This document shows, one piece after another, positions 1 through 7,323 of a DNA stretch of 19,948 nucleotides. The notes under the pieces are model-generated. The model was not told the DNA's origin. It saw only the letters and a program-made list of their open reading frames with translations, and ran no database searches. This DNA comes from CAWEPK01 sp049521495 (GTDB lineage: Bacteria; Desulfobacterota; Syntrophorhabdia; Syntrophorhabdales; WCHB1-27): positions 1 through 19,948 of the forward strand of contig JBEKOT010000032.1 in NCBI GenBank assembly GCA_049521495.1, written 5' to 3'. Positions within the stretch are counted from its first letter, which is position 1, and every line of letters starts with the position of its first letter. The position numbers were made by a program, and so were the translations under genes.

Positions 1-558
1 GCCAAACAGATCGCCAATGGGGCGCCTGCCGACATATTCCTTTCGGCCAATACCGAGTGGATGGACTATCTCAAGGCAAGAGGGCTTATAGACAAAAAAA
101 GCATCTCGCCCTTCGCTTATAACGTGCTCGTTTTTGCCGGAAGGCCGCAGTCAAAAGTGGGGGGGCTGCAGGATGTGGCAAAGCTTGAGAGGGTCGCCAT
201 AGGCAGTCCGAAGAGCGTGCCGGCCGGTCAATACGCGATTGAGGCCCTGAGGAGGTCGGGCATCGAGAAAAAGCTCGAGAACAAGTTGGTGATGGCCAGG
301 GACGCCCGCGAATGTCTCGTATACGCCGAGAGGGGAGAAGTGGACGGGGCCTTCGTTTACAAGACCGATGTCGAGGAGGCCGGGAAGGGCGTGAAGATCC
401 TGTTCACCGTGCCGCAGGAGCTCTATCCGAGGATAGTCTACCCCATGGGCCTGACCGCAGAAGGCGTCAAGAAAGCCAGCGCCGCGGCCTTCTTCCGGTT
501 CCTCCAGTCGGGAGGGGCGAAGAGCGTTATCGCGCGCCACGGCTTCGAGGTGAAGTAG
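1..558 (+). CDS. modA: ModA, molybdate/tungstate ABC transporter substrate-binding protein (5' end outside the window)
   Basis: The periplasmic binding protein that captures molybdate or tungstate and hands it to ModB/ModC. The frame is open from base 1, so the gene begins upstream. The visible 185 residues start with a segment containing GAPADIFLSA, typical of ModA, followed by the second lobe (IGSPKSVPAGQYA, then a GEVDGAFVYKTD segment), which in this family lines the oxyanion site. The protein ends normally at HGFEVK and a TAG stop. modB starts 5 nt downstream, so the two are co-transcribed. A tungsten-type AOR is encoded later in the window, so tungstate could be the relevant cargo, but nothing seen here separates tungstate from molybdate binding. 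The family call is firm; the ligand is inferred. Confidence 0.93.
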   Translation, partial: AKQIANGAPADIFLSANTEWMDYLKARGLIDKKSISPFAYNVLVFAGRPQSKVGGLQDVAKLERVAIGSPKSVPAGQYAIEALRRSGIEKKLENKLVMARDARECLVYAERGEVDGAFVYKTDVEEAGKGVKILFTVPQELYPRIVYPMGLTAEGVKKASAAAFFRFLQSGGAKSVIARHGFEVK

Positions 559-563
559 GAGCT

Positions 564-1167
564 ATGCCCGCTTTTACTGCCGCCGATTACTCGGCGATCT
601 TCTTGTCGCTGAAGGTTGCGGTCGTGGCGACCCTGGCATCCCTTCCCTTTGCTTTTGCCGCAGCTTATATAATGACGTACCGGCGGTTCCGGGGAAGGAT
701 CGCCGTCGATGTGGCCGTCAATCTTCCCCTCACCCTGCCCCCCGTGGTGATCGGATACCTTCTGCTCATTCTCCTCGGGCAGCAGGGATTCATCGGAAGA
801 ATGCTGCTCCAACCGCTCGGCATAAAGCTGATCTTTTCCTGGAAGGCAGCGGTCATTGCCACGTCGGTGGTCGGCTTTCCTCTCATGGTGAGGTCCATAC
901 GGACAGCGATGGAGGGGATAGACGAGCGCCTCGTCCATGCCTCCCGCCTGCTGGGCGCCAGGGCGCTCGACACCATAATGACGGTCATCGTGCCCCTGTC
1001 GGTTCGGGGGATCATAGCAGGCTCGGTGCTCATGTTCGCCCGGGGGCTGGGCGAGTTCGGCGCCACCGTGATAGTAGCCGGCAACATCCCCGGCGTGACC
1101 CAGACTATTCCTCGTCGTGCTTGTCTTCCATGAATGGCTCGGCAGGCGTGTCGTAAGGAGGGACTAG
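564..1167 (+). pseudogene. modB: ModB, molybdate ABC transporter permease, frameshifted with an apparent internal deletion
   Basis: The membrane permease of the Mo/W importer. ATG at 564, just after the modA stop and preceded by AGGAG, begins a hydrophobic protein with several membrane helices and the cytoplasmic EAA loop (residues about 125-144, HASRLLGARALDTIM). It matches ModB up to TQTIP (about residue 183). The frame then reads RRACLP and stops at 1131-1133, giving 189 residues against about 225-230 for the family. From 1111 another frame encodes LVVLVFHEWLGRRVVRRD and stops at 1165-1167, which is the expected ModB C-terminal end. About 28 codons (the TIP-to-last-helix loop and part of the helix) are missing and the frame has shifted. 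Either the gene is mutated or the assembly has an error here; the rest of the protein looks intact. Confidence 0.85.
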
Positions 1168-2223
1168 GTGGAGCTCCGCGTGGCGGCCAGAAAACGGTTC
1201 GGCGCTTTCCTGCTGGATGCGGACTTCAGCGTCAGGGGAGAGCGCATCGGGGTCTTCGGTCCTTCCGGAGGCGGAAAATCGACCCTGGTCGGCATTATTG
1301 CAGGGCTGGCCGGACCGGACAAGGGGACCATCGTTCTTGACGACGAGGTCATCTTCGATAGCGGTGCCGGCCGTAACGTGCGGCCGGAGCACAGGCGAAT
1401 GGGGATGGTCTTCCAGCGTCCCAGCCTTTTCCCTCATCTGAGCGTAAAGGGCAACCTCCTTTACGGCTTCAAGCGGTGCCCGCCCGAAGCCCGCAAGATC
1501 GCCTTCGACGACGTGGTGGAGGTATTGAAGATCGGCAACTTGCTCGACCGCGGAGTGAAGCACCTCTCCGGCGGTGAGAAGCAGCGGGTGGCTATCGGGC
1601 GGGCGGTCTTGGGCAGCCCGCGTCTTCTGCTCCTCGACGAGCCGTTGTCCGCCCTTGACGACAGTCTCAAGTTCCAGATAGTTCCTTTCTTGAACGAGGC
1701 GTGCGAGGTCTTCAGGATCCCCTACCTTTTCATCTCCCATTCCTTACTTGAGATGCGGGTCATGACGGACATCGTCCTCCACATGGCCGGGGGGCGCGTC
1801 GTAGAGCAGACTACAGCCGAAAGCCTCGTGCGGGCCCGGATGGGGGAGGGGAAGACAGGCTACATAAACCTGCTCCGGCTGCCCGAAGGCCGGGGGGTCG
1901 ACGGTCTCTATGCCTTCGATTGGGGCGGCCAGCGGCTTTTGGCTTCTTCGGGGAACGATCAGCCGGGAGCCCTCTTCGAGCTTTCTTCGAGGGACATTAT
2001 CCTCTTTCGGGGACGCCCGGAGGCGGTTAGCGCCCGAAACCTCCTCAAGTGCAGGGTTGTCGATGTCTTTGAAACGGGAAGCAGGGTCGGCATAGAGCTC
2101 GACTGTTGCGGCAACCGCCTGGTGGCGGAGGTGGTCGGACAGGCGGCCGAGGAGCTCGGAGTAAGAGCGGGGGGCGAGATCTACGCCGCAATCAAGGCAA
2201 CGGCGTTCAAGAAGTTGGGATAG
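1168..2223 (+). CDS. modC: ModC, molybdate ABC transporter ATP-binding protein
   Basis: The ATPase of the Mo/W importer, 351 residues. The GTG start at 1168 directly follows the modB remnant stop and has a good AAGGAGG 6 nt upstream. Walker A is GPSGGGKST (31-39), the Q-loop is at Q83 in VFQRPSLFPH, the ABC signature is LSGGEKQR (133-140), Walker B is LLLLDEP (153-159) and the switch His is H191. The last 65 or so residues form a TOBE-type oxyanion-binding domain, as in ModC, although the fold is shorter than the double TOBE seen in some relatives. It is third in the modABC operon. The C-terminal domain is thought to sense molybdate or tungstate and slow transport. The protein itself shows no damage, in contrast to the permease upstream. 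Confidence 0.92.
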   Translation: MELRVAARKRFGAFLLDADFSVRGERIGVFGPSGGGKSTLVGIIAGLAGPDKGTIVLDDEVIFDSGAGRNVRPEHRRMGMVFQRPSLFPHLSVKGNLLYGFKRCPPEARKIAFDDVVEVLKIGNLLDRGVKHLSGGEKQRVAIGRAVLGSPRLLLLDEPLSALDDSLKFQIVPFLNEACEVFRIPYLFISHSLLEMRVMTDIVLHMAGGRVVEQTTAESLVRARMGEGKTGYINLLRLPEGRGVDGLYAFDWGGQRLLASSGNDQPGALFELSSRDIILFRGRPEAVSARNLLKCRVVDVFETGSRVGIELDCCGNRLVAEVVGQAAEELGVRAGGEIYAAIKATAFKKLG

Positions 2224-2230
2224 GCCGGAA

Positions 2231-2260
2231 AAGCGCATGCCGGAGCCATATCCGGCGCTT
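2231..2260. terminator. Hairpin between convergent modC and glycosyltransferase genes
   Basis: AAGCG pairs with CGCTT and CCGGA with TCCGG around a GCCATA loop, with a CATG bulge on the left arm. It sits in the 41-bp gap between two convergent stop codons, where a bidirectional terminator is expected. Neither strand has a clear T-run after the stem, so it is not a classical intrinsic terminator. Confidence 0.4.
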
Positions 2261-2264
2261 CCTC

Positions 2265-2945
2265 TCAAGGGTAATGTTTTGCCAGCCTTCCGGGGGGAAC
2301 GCCCAGCAGGTAGAGGGCCATGATAGTCCAATTACGGAGCGTGCACCTTGCTATACCTTCCTTCCTCCACCTGCGGGAGGAGGTCTTCACCTTTTCGTCT
2401 ATCAGATGGATCCTGTCTCCCCGCTTCTTCACCCGTCTCATCAGGTCTACGTCCTCCATTACGGGCAATGGCCTGTATCCGCCGATCCGCAAGAAATAAT
2501 CTCGCTTGAAAAAGATCGCCTGATCGCCGTAAGGTATGCGGGTCAAGCGGGACCGGAGGGACGCCGCCCTTTCGATGATCCGGTACGCGAGTCCCCTGTC
2601 TGCTATTCCAAGGTCGAAAGCGCCGCCCACGAAATGTCCCAGTTCCATCGCCGAGGAGATTCTTTCAAGGCCGTCCGCCGGAAGCTCGGTATCTACATGG
2701 AGGAACAGGAGGACGTCGCCGCCCGCAGCTTTGGCTCCCGCGTTCATCTGGATAGCCCGTCCCCTGGGGGAGAGAATGCTTTTGGCGCTGCTGTCCGCAA
2801 CGGCCCTTAGGGTCCCCCCTTCCTCGCTCCCGTCGACCACGATGATCTCGAGGGCCTTGTCGAAAGCCATGCCCCGAAGCCGGCCTATCGCGTCGTTGAT
2901 GAGGGCTTCTTCGCGAAAAACGGGTATCACGACCGAGATCGTCAT
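2265..2945 (-). CDS. Family 2 glycosyltransferase, rSAM/selenodomain-associated type (TIGR04283-like)
   Basis: A 226-residue GT-A fold transferase. It begins with TISVVIPVFREE, then has VVDGS (36-40), a FLHVDTE DxD-type metal site (81-87), YGDQAIF (139-145) and MEDVDL (163-168), followed by a basic RRWRKEG stretch. These are the marks of the small soluble GT2 proteins that travel with ArsS-type radical SAM genes and a DUF2064 transferase; the acceptor is unknown. Its ATG overlaps the stop of the upstream transferase as ATGA (2942-2945), so translation is coupled. It is the last gene of the cassette and faces modC. A role in arsenosugar or another modified-sugar product is an inference from gene neighbourhood in this and related genomes. 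Confidence 0.88.
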   Translation of the reverse strand: MTISVVIPVFREEALINDAIGRLRGMAFDKALEIIVVDGSEEGGTLRAVADSSAKSILSPRGRAIQMNAGAKAAGGDVLLFLHVDTELPADGLERISSAMELGHFVGGAFDLGIADRGLAYRIIERAASLRSRLTRIPYGDQAIFFKRDYFLRIGGYRPLPVMEDVDLMRRVKKRGDRIHLIDEKVKTSSRRWRKEGIARCTLRNWTIMALYLLGVPPGRLAKHYP

Positions 2946-3640
2946 GTCAGGTGCCGGCGGTCTCTAATGTAGTCGATTGTCGAGAGCCTGCCGGGCGGGA
3001 GATCTCTCAGCCTGTCGTAAAGCGCCTTGACGTCTTCGTATACGTCTATATCGTCCCAATGGGGCAGCACGTGGACGCTCACGCCCTCCTTTCGGAATAC
3101 GGCCATAGTAGCCTCGAATACCCCCCTGCCGCCCCACTCGATGCCCTCAAAGGCCGCCGGCAGGACGGCCCCTCGGCGGAAGCCTATGAGGTAATATCCC
3201 CCGTCATGAGCCGGTCCTATGACCGCATCTTGCGACTTGAGGCGCTCGAACGCTTCGCCGATAAAGGCAGGCGGAAGGTCGGGAAGGTCGCTGCCTATAA
3301 GAACGGCCCGAGAGCAGGCGGGAAGGGAGAAAACCTTTCGAAAGGCGGCCAGCATTCTCATCCCGAGGTCGCCCCCCTCCTGGGGCAGGCAGGTAACGCC
3401 GCCGCCGAGCCAGTCAATGGCAGGCCCCAGGCCAGGGGGGTGGAAGAATACCAGGGGAGCGCGACCGGCCCGGCGGACCGCGGCAAGGGTGTCGGAGACA
3501 AGGCAGCGGTAGAGGTCAAGGGTAGCCTCGTCTCCGATCGTTTCCGCAAGTCTTGTTTTTACAAAGCCTTTGGCGGGGAGCCTGAGAAAGAGGATAAGCC
3601 GCTCTTCGTAACATATTGAGGTTGCTCGCCTTTTTGTCAT
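2942..3640 (-). CDS. DUF2064-family transferase, rSAM/selenodomain-associated type (TIGR04282-like)
   Basis: A 232-residue nucleotide-diphospho-sugar transferase-like protein. The ATG at 3640 was chosen because it forms an ATGA overlap with the stop of the radical SAM gene and gives MTKRR, close to the family's usual start; a longer open frame upstream to 3691 overlaps the previous gene. Visible motifs are LPAKGFVKTRLA (21-32, the phosphate-binding N-terminal loop), LIGSDLPDLPP (114-124) and GPAHDGGYYLIG (142-153), all hallmarks of DUF2064. A WDDIDVYEDV segment near the C-terminus is also typical. It lies between ArsS and the GT2 protein, with both junctions overlapping, so the three should be made together. 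Donor and acceptor are unknown. Confidence 0.88.
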   Translation of the reverse strand: MTKRRATSICYEERLILFLRLPAKGFVKTRLAETIGDEATLDLYRCLVSDTLAAVRRAGRAPLVFFHPPGLGPAIDWLGGGVTCLPQEGGDLGMRMLAAFRKVFSLPACSRAVLIGSDLPDLPPAFIGEAFERLKSQDAVIGPAHDGGYYLIGFRRGAVLPAAFEGIEWGGRGVFEATMAVFRKEGVSVHVLPHWDDIDVYEDVKALYDRLRDLPPGRLSTIDYIRDRRHLT

Positions 3641-4599
3641 TCCCTTTGCCCTTGGCAGGAGCTGCCCGAGCCGGCTGTGCAGCCGTAGCAATGATCGCCG
3701 ACCGCGATGCGGCGGTCAGCCAGCGGACCCATATCGAAAGCGGAGATGTGATGCGGCGCGCCGTGGTCTATCGTCAGACCCAGCATCTGGTTGAAGTCGC
3801 AATCGTAGAGGCTTCCATCCCAGCCGACGGAAACCATGGATCTGCACATTACCCCCTTCAGGTTCACGGGATTGAAGGCCTTGATCAGCCGTTTCATGTA
3901 GTCCTCATAGTTGCCCGTAGCAATAAGATACTCGAGATACCGGCCGATGGGCATGTTGGTAATGCAGAACAGGCGGTTGAAGCTCAACCCGTGGCGTTGG
4001 CGCAGGGCTTGCCTGTAGAGTGACTCCAGGCCCCCTTGGGCGCCGGGAAGGTAGGCTCCGGCCGGGTTATGCACGAGGTCCAAAACGAGCCCGCTTCCGT
4101 CCCGCCCGTAACCTTTTGCGTTGAGCCGGCCTATGACCTCCATCAGCCGGGCGAATACCCCTTCCCCCCTCTGCCGGTCGGTCAACCGGGGGTCGATGTG
4201 GGGCAAAGAGAGGACTACCTCGATCCTGCAACGGGCATAAAGATCGAGGAGACCCTCGTGCTCCTTGTCGAGAAGGACCACTCCGTTGCTTCTCACGAGC
4301 ACGCGCCGCCCCAGGGCGGCGCATTCCTCAAGGAACCAGCGGAATCGGGGATGCAATTCGGGGCTGCCGCCCGTTACGTCGATGACGGGTATGGCATGGC
4401 TTCTCAAGACCTTCAAGCACTGGTCCATTATCTTTCCGGACATGGCCTCGGACCGCCGGGGACCCCCTTCTACATGGCAGTGCCTGCATTCCAGGTTGCA
4501 GCGGTAGCCGATATTGACCTGAAAAATGTCTATACCCGCCGCCCGGAGAGGCTCCTTTGCCTTCTGTGCAAACGATGGCGCGACCGGGTCCGCTGTCAC
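3637..4599 (-). CDS. arsS: ArsS-type radical SAM protein with Cys-rich C-terminus
   Basis: A radical SAM enzyme of about 320 residues, of the family linked to arsenosugar biosynthesis (arsenosugar radical SAM protein ArsS, TIGR04167). The radical SAM cluster ligands are C34, C38 and C41 in CNLECRHC, a CX3CX2C motif, followed by HVEGGP. The C-terminus has MCRSMVSVGWDGSLYDCDFN and then DHCYGCTAGSGSSC, the Cys-rich end typical of the family; no in-frame UGA suggesting selenocysteine is seen. The GTG at 4599 was chosen: it sits 1 nt after the CMD-gene stop with AAGGAGAT upstream. The open frame extends to 4656 but would overlap the CMD gene by 56 bp. ArsM, the As(III) methyltransferase that feeds ArsS, is not in the window. 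Confidence 0.87.
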   Translation of the reverse strand: MTADPVAPSFAQKAKEPLRAAGIDIFQVNIGYRCNLECRHCHVEGGPRRSEAMSGKIMDQCLKVLRSHAIPVIDVTGGSPELHPRFRWFLEECAALGRRVLVRSNGVVLLDKEHEGLLDLYARCRIEVVLSLPHIDPRLTDRQRGEGVFARLMEVIGRLNAKGYGRDGSGLVLDLVHNPAGAYLPGAQGGLESLYRQALRQRHGLSFNRLFCITNMPIGRYLEYLIATGNYEDYMKRLIKAFNPVNLKGVMCRSMVSVGWDGSLYDCDFNQMLGLTIDHGAPHHISAFDMGPLADRRIAVGDHCYGCTAGSGSSCQGQRE

Positions 4600-4600
4600 T

Positions 4601-4933
4601 TCACATCTCCTTTTCCTTGATGATCTTCCGCATCTGGGTCGAGTGGGCCAGGACAATGCCTGCCGTCATAGCCGCGCCTACGTGGACGGCCTCCATCATC
4701 TCTTCCCGGGATACGCCGAGGGAGAGGCACTGGTTTGTGTAGGCGTCAATGCAGTACGGAGACTTTTGGGTGGCGGCTACGGCGAGCGCAATGAGACCTT
4801 TCTCCCTTTCGGTCAAGTGCCCGCCTTTCATGGCTTCGCCGTAGTAGTCGAAGTACTTCCTCCCCAGTTCCGCAGCGTATTCCCCTATATTCTCGAAATC
4901 TTCGAGGTCCTTCTTCTCGTAGTACTCTCCCAT
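4601..4933 (-). CDS. CMD/AhpD-like protein, arsenosugar-cassette peroxidase-like
   Basis: A 110-residue carboxymuconolactone-decarboxylase/AhpD-fold protein, the usual upstream partner of ArsS. The ATG at 4933 begins MGEYYEKKDLEDF; the longer frame to 5134 has no family similarity in its first 67 residues and overlaps the promoter. The helical core with EREKGLIALAVAATQ, then SPYCIDAYTNQC and EEMMEAVHVGAAMTAG, fits the family. In relatives the active-site motif is a CxxC or Sec-xxC in the form C/U-PYC; here the first position is Ser (TCT codon), leaving only the second Cys. That would remove a disulfide partner, so peroxidase chemistry may be altered. It is first in the cassette, with a sigma70-like promoter about 140 bp upstream. 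Confidence 0.85.
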   Translation of the reverse strand: MGEYYEKKDLEDFENIGEYAAELGRKYFDYYGEAMKGGHLTEREKGLIALAVAATQKSPYCIDAYTNQCLSLGVSREEMMEAVHVGAAMTAGIVLAHSTQMRKIIKEKEM

Positions 4934-4959
4934 GGGACACCCCTTTTCCTCGGTTTTTG

Positions 4960-4998
4960 CAAGCCCCGTTTCTTCCTGCGGCGGACGCCCGGGACTTG
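4960..4998 (-). promoter_or_regulatory. Foldable 5' leader of the CMD-arsS cassette
   Basis: On the minus strand CAAGTCCCG and CGGGGCTTG form a 9-bp stem (one G-U pair), enclosing a loop that itself contains GGC/GCC. It lies within the roughly 136-nt leader between the predicted transcription start and the ATG at 4933, ending about 27 nt before the start codon. No U-run follows, so it is not a terminator. It does not match any riboswitch I can name, and could be chance in GC-rich DNA. Confidence 0.3.
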
Positions 4999-5075
4999 AG
5001 CCCGACAAAGGACAGCTCGAAAAACATGCGGCCCTGCCCGGAGCTATTGACGCGCCGATGTCGAATAATATATGG

Positions 5076-5104
5076 ATTATAGGCTTTTTCCCGCGGTGCT
5101 GCAA
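5076..5104 (-). promoter_or_regulatory. Sigma70-type promoter for the CMD-arsS-transferase cassette
   Basis: On the minus strand TTGCAG (5104-5099) is followed after exactly 17 nt by TATAAT (5081-5076). The -10 is a perfect consensus match and stands out in a GC-rich background; the -35 shares only TTG. Transcription would start near 5069, within the 184-bp gap before the CMD gene. The rest of that gap holds only the foldable leader. Confidence 0.6.
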
Positions 5105-5117
5105 CGCGGCCGCAGCA

Positions 5118-6356
5118 TCATCCGCCGAGCCCAAAAAGATCGCAGGCAGCGTTCACTACCGCCAGGGCGAACTCGGGGTCTTCCATGTTGGCATCTACTT
5201 CGACAACTTCTATTTCTTTCTTCAGAGCGCTCTTGAGGGTCTCGCAAAATACGCTGTCCCCTTCGGGGTCGTAGGTGGGGCTGCCCGGCCTGTCGACCGA
5301 AGACCACCCCCGGAGGGGTATAAGGACCTTTACAGGCCCCGAAGATCGATTCAATTTCGAGGCGAAAGCCGCCGAGATTTCGCGCAATTCATCGGGGGTG
5401 GCGCGCAGCCATGTCCGGAGCTTATCCAGGTCGTATTTCCGCCGTTTGGAGAAGGAAGGCCATGACCGGGGCGGAGTGATATGGTTCACGCCGCAGGTGG
5501 AGACGATCTGGGGAATACCTACGTTCCCGGCCGTTTCCAGCCGGCCGGGCCCGGCGTCCCGGGTAAACCCGTAAAGGTGCTCGCCTACGCCCCCGGGCGC
5601 GAGGTCTATCACGCCCCGGAACAGGCGCTCTCCGATCATGCTCTCCATGGCCCGGTCGCCGACTCCGTTCGCATGGAACCCGACCACCTGGCAGCCCTTT
5701 GCCTCGAGGGCTTGACGAACGGACCTTGCGCACTTTTCGCAGGGACTCATCATCGTCATGGCCAGGGCTCTCTCTGTCTCGATGGCGGTCTCCGTAAGAG
5801 GGCCGTGCAGCATGGCCCAAAGGGCCCATGCGGCCCTCTCCAGCACATTGCGCACGGGATTGGAGAGGCCGGAGATATCGACAACGGAATGAAACAGCAG
5901 TATATCGCTCGTTTGCAGGAAAAGGTTGGAAGCACCGTGCATGGCGGCGGCAGAGGACACCATGAGCTTGGGGAAGCCGAAGGGGAGGGCTTGCATGACG
6001 GCCGTAATCATAAGGGTCCCGGTATAGCCCCCGATGCCGATCACGCCGTCGATCCTCTTTTCCATTGTGAGTCTCGAAGCTATGCGCGATGCTCCATCGA
6101 CCATCGCCTCCATGTTTACAGCCATATCCCTGGAACCGTTCAGGGCCTCGAGGCTGTTACCACCGGCGTGTGCCACTTCATCGGCCGAAATCTCCGGCCT
6201 GAGCTCCCGGTCCCCGTATCTCATAGAGAGATCCATGATCATCGGCCTGGCGCCGAGATCCCTGAGCGTCCGGCTCAAGTAGAGGGCTTCGGCTCCCTTG
6301 GTGTCCATTGTGGCGAGGAGAAGGATAGGGGGGTTCAGGTTTTCATGTACTTCCAA
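5118..6356 (-). CDS. UPF0261 / Tm-1-like ATP-binding domain protein, copy 2 (downstream end of redox operon)
   Basis: A 412-residue member of UPF0261 (PF06792 Tm-1-like ATP-binding family). The N-terminal Rossmann-like lobe shows ILLLATMDTKGAEALYL (11-27), then DGVIGIGGYTGT (103-114) and MQALPFGFPKLMVSSAAA (121-138), the family's nucleotide-binding signature. The C-terminal lobe has VLIPLRGWSSVDRPG and YDPEGD. The start is a TTG at 6356 overlapping the end of the transglutaminase-like gene by 22 nt; no ATG in frame would keep the full first strand. In many bacteria these genes pair with a TIM-barrel PEP-hydrolase-like gene, which is absent here. A second, divergent copy lies at 13877. The biochemical function is unknown; nucleotide binding is known from structures of the family. 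Confidence 0.85.
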   Translation of the reverse strand: MEVHENLNPPILLLATMDTKGAEALYLSRTLRDLGARPMIMDLSMRYGDRELRPEISADEVAHAGGNSLEALNGSRDMAVNMEAMVDGASRIASRLTMEKRIDGVIGIGGYTGTLMITAVMQALPFGFPKLMVSSAAAMHGASNLFLQTSDILLFHSVVDISGLSNPVRNVLERAAWALWAMLHGPLTETAIETERALAMTMMSPCEKCARSVRQALEAKGCQVVGFHANGVGDRAMESMIGERLFRGVIDLAPGGVGEHLYGFTRDAGPGRLETAGNVGIPQIVSTCGVNHITPPRSWPSFSKRRKYDLDKLRTWLRATPDELREISAAFASKLNRSSGPVKVLIPLRGWSSVDRPGSPTYDPEGDSVFCETLKSALKKEIEVVEVDANMEDPEFALAVVNAACDLFGLGG

Positions 6357-6958
6357 GAGAGAGAGCCCTTTCGTATCTCGTCTATCGGGAGGTCGTAAAA
6401 AAAGCCACGGTCCCGGATATACTCGACGTTCGGCCTTCCATCGTCCGTATGGGAAGGGAGCATCGCGTCGTCTTCCCCGTTGAACGGAACGGGGGTCACC
6501 ATCATTTTCTCGCAGTATGCGCGATCGTAGGTGGGAGTCGTCCTGACCCAGCGGCCGTTGATATAAAGATCGGCCAGACCGTGAAAGGGAAATATGTTGC
6601 TGCCCCTTTTCTTGACGATCTCAGGGGCAGTGAGGTGGGCCCGGATCTCCGCAAATCTGAGCCGGGCAGGGATACGCGCTGCCCGGGCCAGAGCGACCAG
6701 GAGGACCGCTTTTTGAACGCAGTAGCCTTCTTTGGCGGCTAGCACATGACTTGCCCTGAAGTGGGAATCAGTCGGCCTGGGCGCATAGATATTGTATCTG
6801 ATCTCGTCTTTTACGAAATAGAAGAGGCGAACGGCCCTTTTCTTTGCCCCTTCCAGGTCCGCGGTCAGGTCGGCCGACTTTCCCGTTACGGCTGCGTTGT
6901 CGCAGTCGATGAAGAAGGTGGGCTCCAGGCCGCGGCTTTCGTCGATAGCTCTATTCAA
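6335..6958 (-). CDS. Transglutaminase-like (Cys protease-fold) protein
   Basis: About 207 residues with a transglutaminase-like core: the catalytic Cys is in EGYCVQKA (C80, using the chosen start), and the His in FPFHGLADLYINGRW (H126). The third residue is unclear, because the usual DPT after NGRW reads TPTYD. The start is uncertain. TTG at 6958 overlaps the ferredoxin stop (TTGA) but its GGAGG lies only 1 nt away; the frame remains open to 7297, and that extension lacks family features. There is no signal peptide, so it should be cytoplasmic. It sits directly after AOR and ferredoxin genes, and before UPF0261, in one tight operon. It may be a peptidase, an amidase or a non-catalytic partner; the substrate is unknown. 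Confidence 0.75.
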   Translation of the reverse strand: MNRAIDESRGLEPTFFIDCDNAAVTGKSADLTADLEGAKKRAVRLFYFVKDEIRYNIYAPRPTDSHFRASHVLAAKEGYCVQKAVLLVALARAARIPARLRFAEIRAHLTAPEIVKKRGSNIFPFHGLADLYINGRWVRTTPTYDRAYCEKMMVTPVPFNGEDDAMLPSHTDDGRPNVEYIRDRGFFYDLPIDEIRKGSLSWKYMKT

Positions 6959-7323
6959 TCCTCCACCAGCGTCAAGGCGTTCGGTGCGCACCACTGCACA
7001 CACTGCGGATTGGGTGGCTCTCCGCAGAAGTCGCACTTCAAGGGTATTTCGGTGTCGGGCTCCTTGTATACAGATTTTGCCGGGCACGAGGCCCTGCAAA
7101 TCACGCATTCGTCTACCTCGACACCTTCGATCATGAGAGTGCCTTTTGAGTTGCAGGCCGCCTCGGTATAAGGGCCGGCGATGACAGGGAGGCAGAACTC
7201 CTCGCCGATGAATACCCTTATCCTCGACCGCCACGGGTTGACGGCCTGTGTATGGGCGAGGGAGCAGGCGATCTCGCACTGCTTGCAGCCGGTGCATAAC
7301 TTATGGTCTATCTTGATCTTCAT
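6955..7323 (-). CDS. Polyferredoxin, electron-transfer partner of the AOR (BamC-like)
   Basis: A 122-residue iron-sulfur protein with 12 cysteines: CTGCKQCEIAC (C10, C13, C16, C20), ECVICRASCP (C73, C76, C80), CDFC (C97, C100) and QCVQWC (C108, C112), plus C44 and C57. This HycB/DmsB-like spacing suggests three or so [4Fe-4S] clusters. The ATG at 7323 overlaps the AOR stop as ATGA, and an upstream frame to 7398 is only a shadow of the AOR gene. Position and size match the ferredoxin subunits that accept or donate electrons for AOR-family enzymes, such as BamC next to BamB. The number of clusters is inferred from spacing. Confidence 0.87.
   Translation of the reverse strand: MKIKIDHKLCTGCKQCEIACSLAHTQAVNPWRSRIRVFIGEEFCLPVIAGPYTEAACNSKGTLMIEGVEVDECVICRASCPAKSVYKEPDTEIPLKCDFCGEPPNPQCVQWCAPNALTLVED

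Noticed and set aside
4753..4764. Possible selenocysteine codon in the CMD-like protein
   Set aside because: The codon at the expected Sec/Cys site is TCT, not TGA, and no in-frame UGA is read through.
5481..6398. Plus-strand open frame of 305 codons opposite the second UPF0261 gene
   Set aside because: Antisense to a conserved family and without any recognisable motif.
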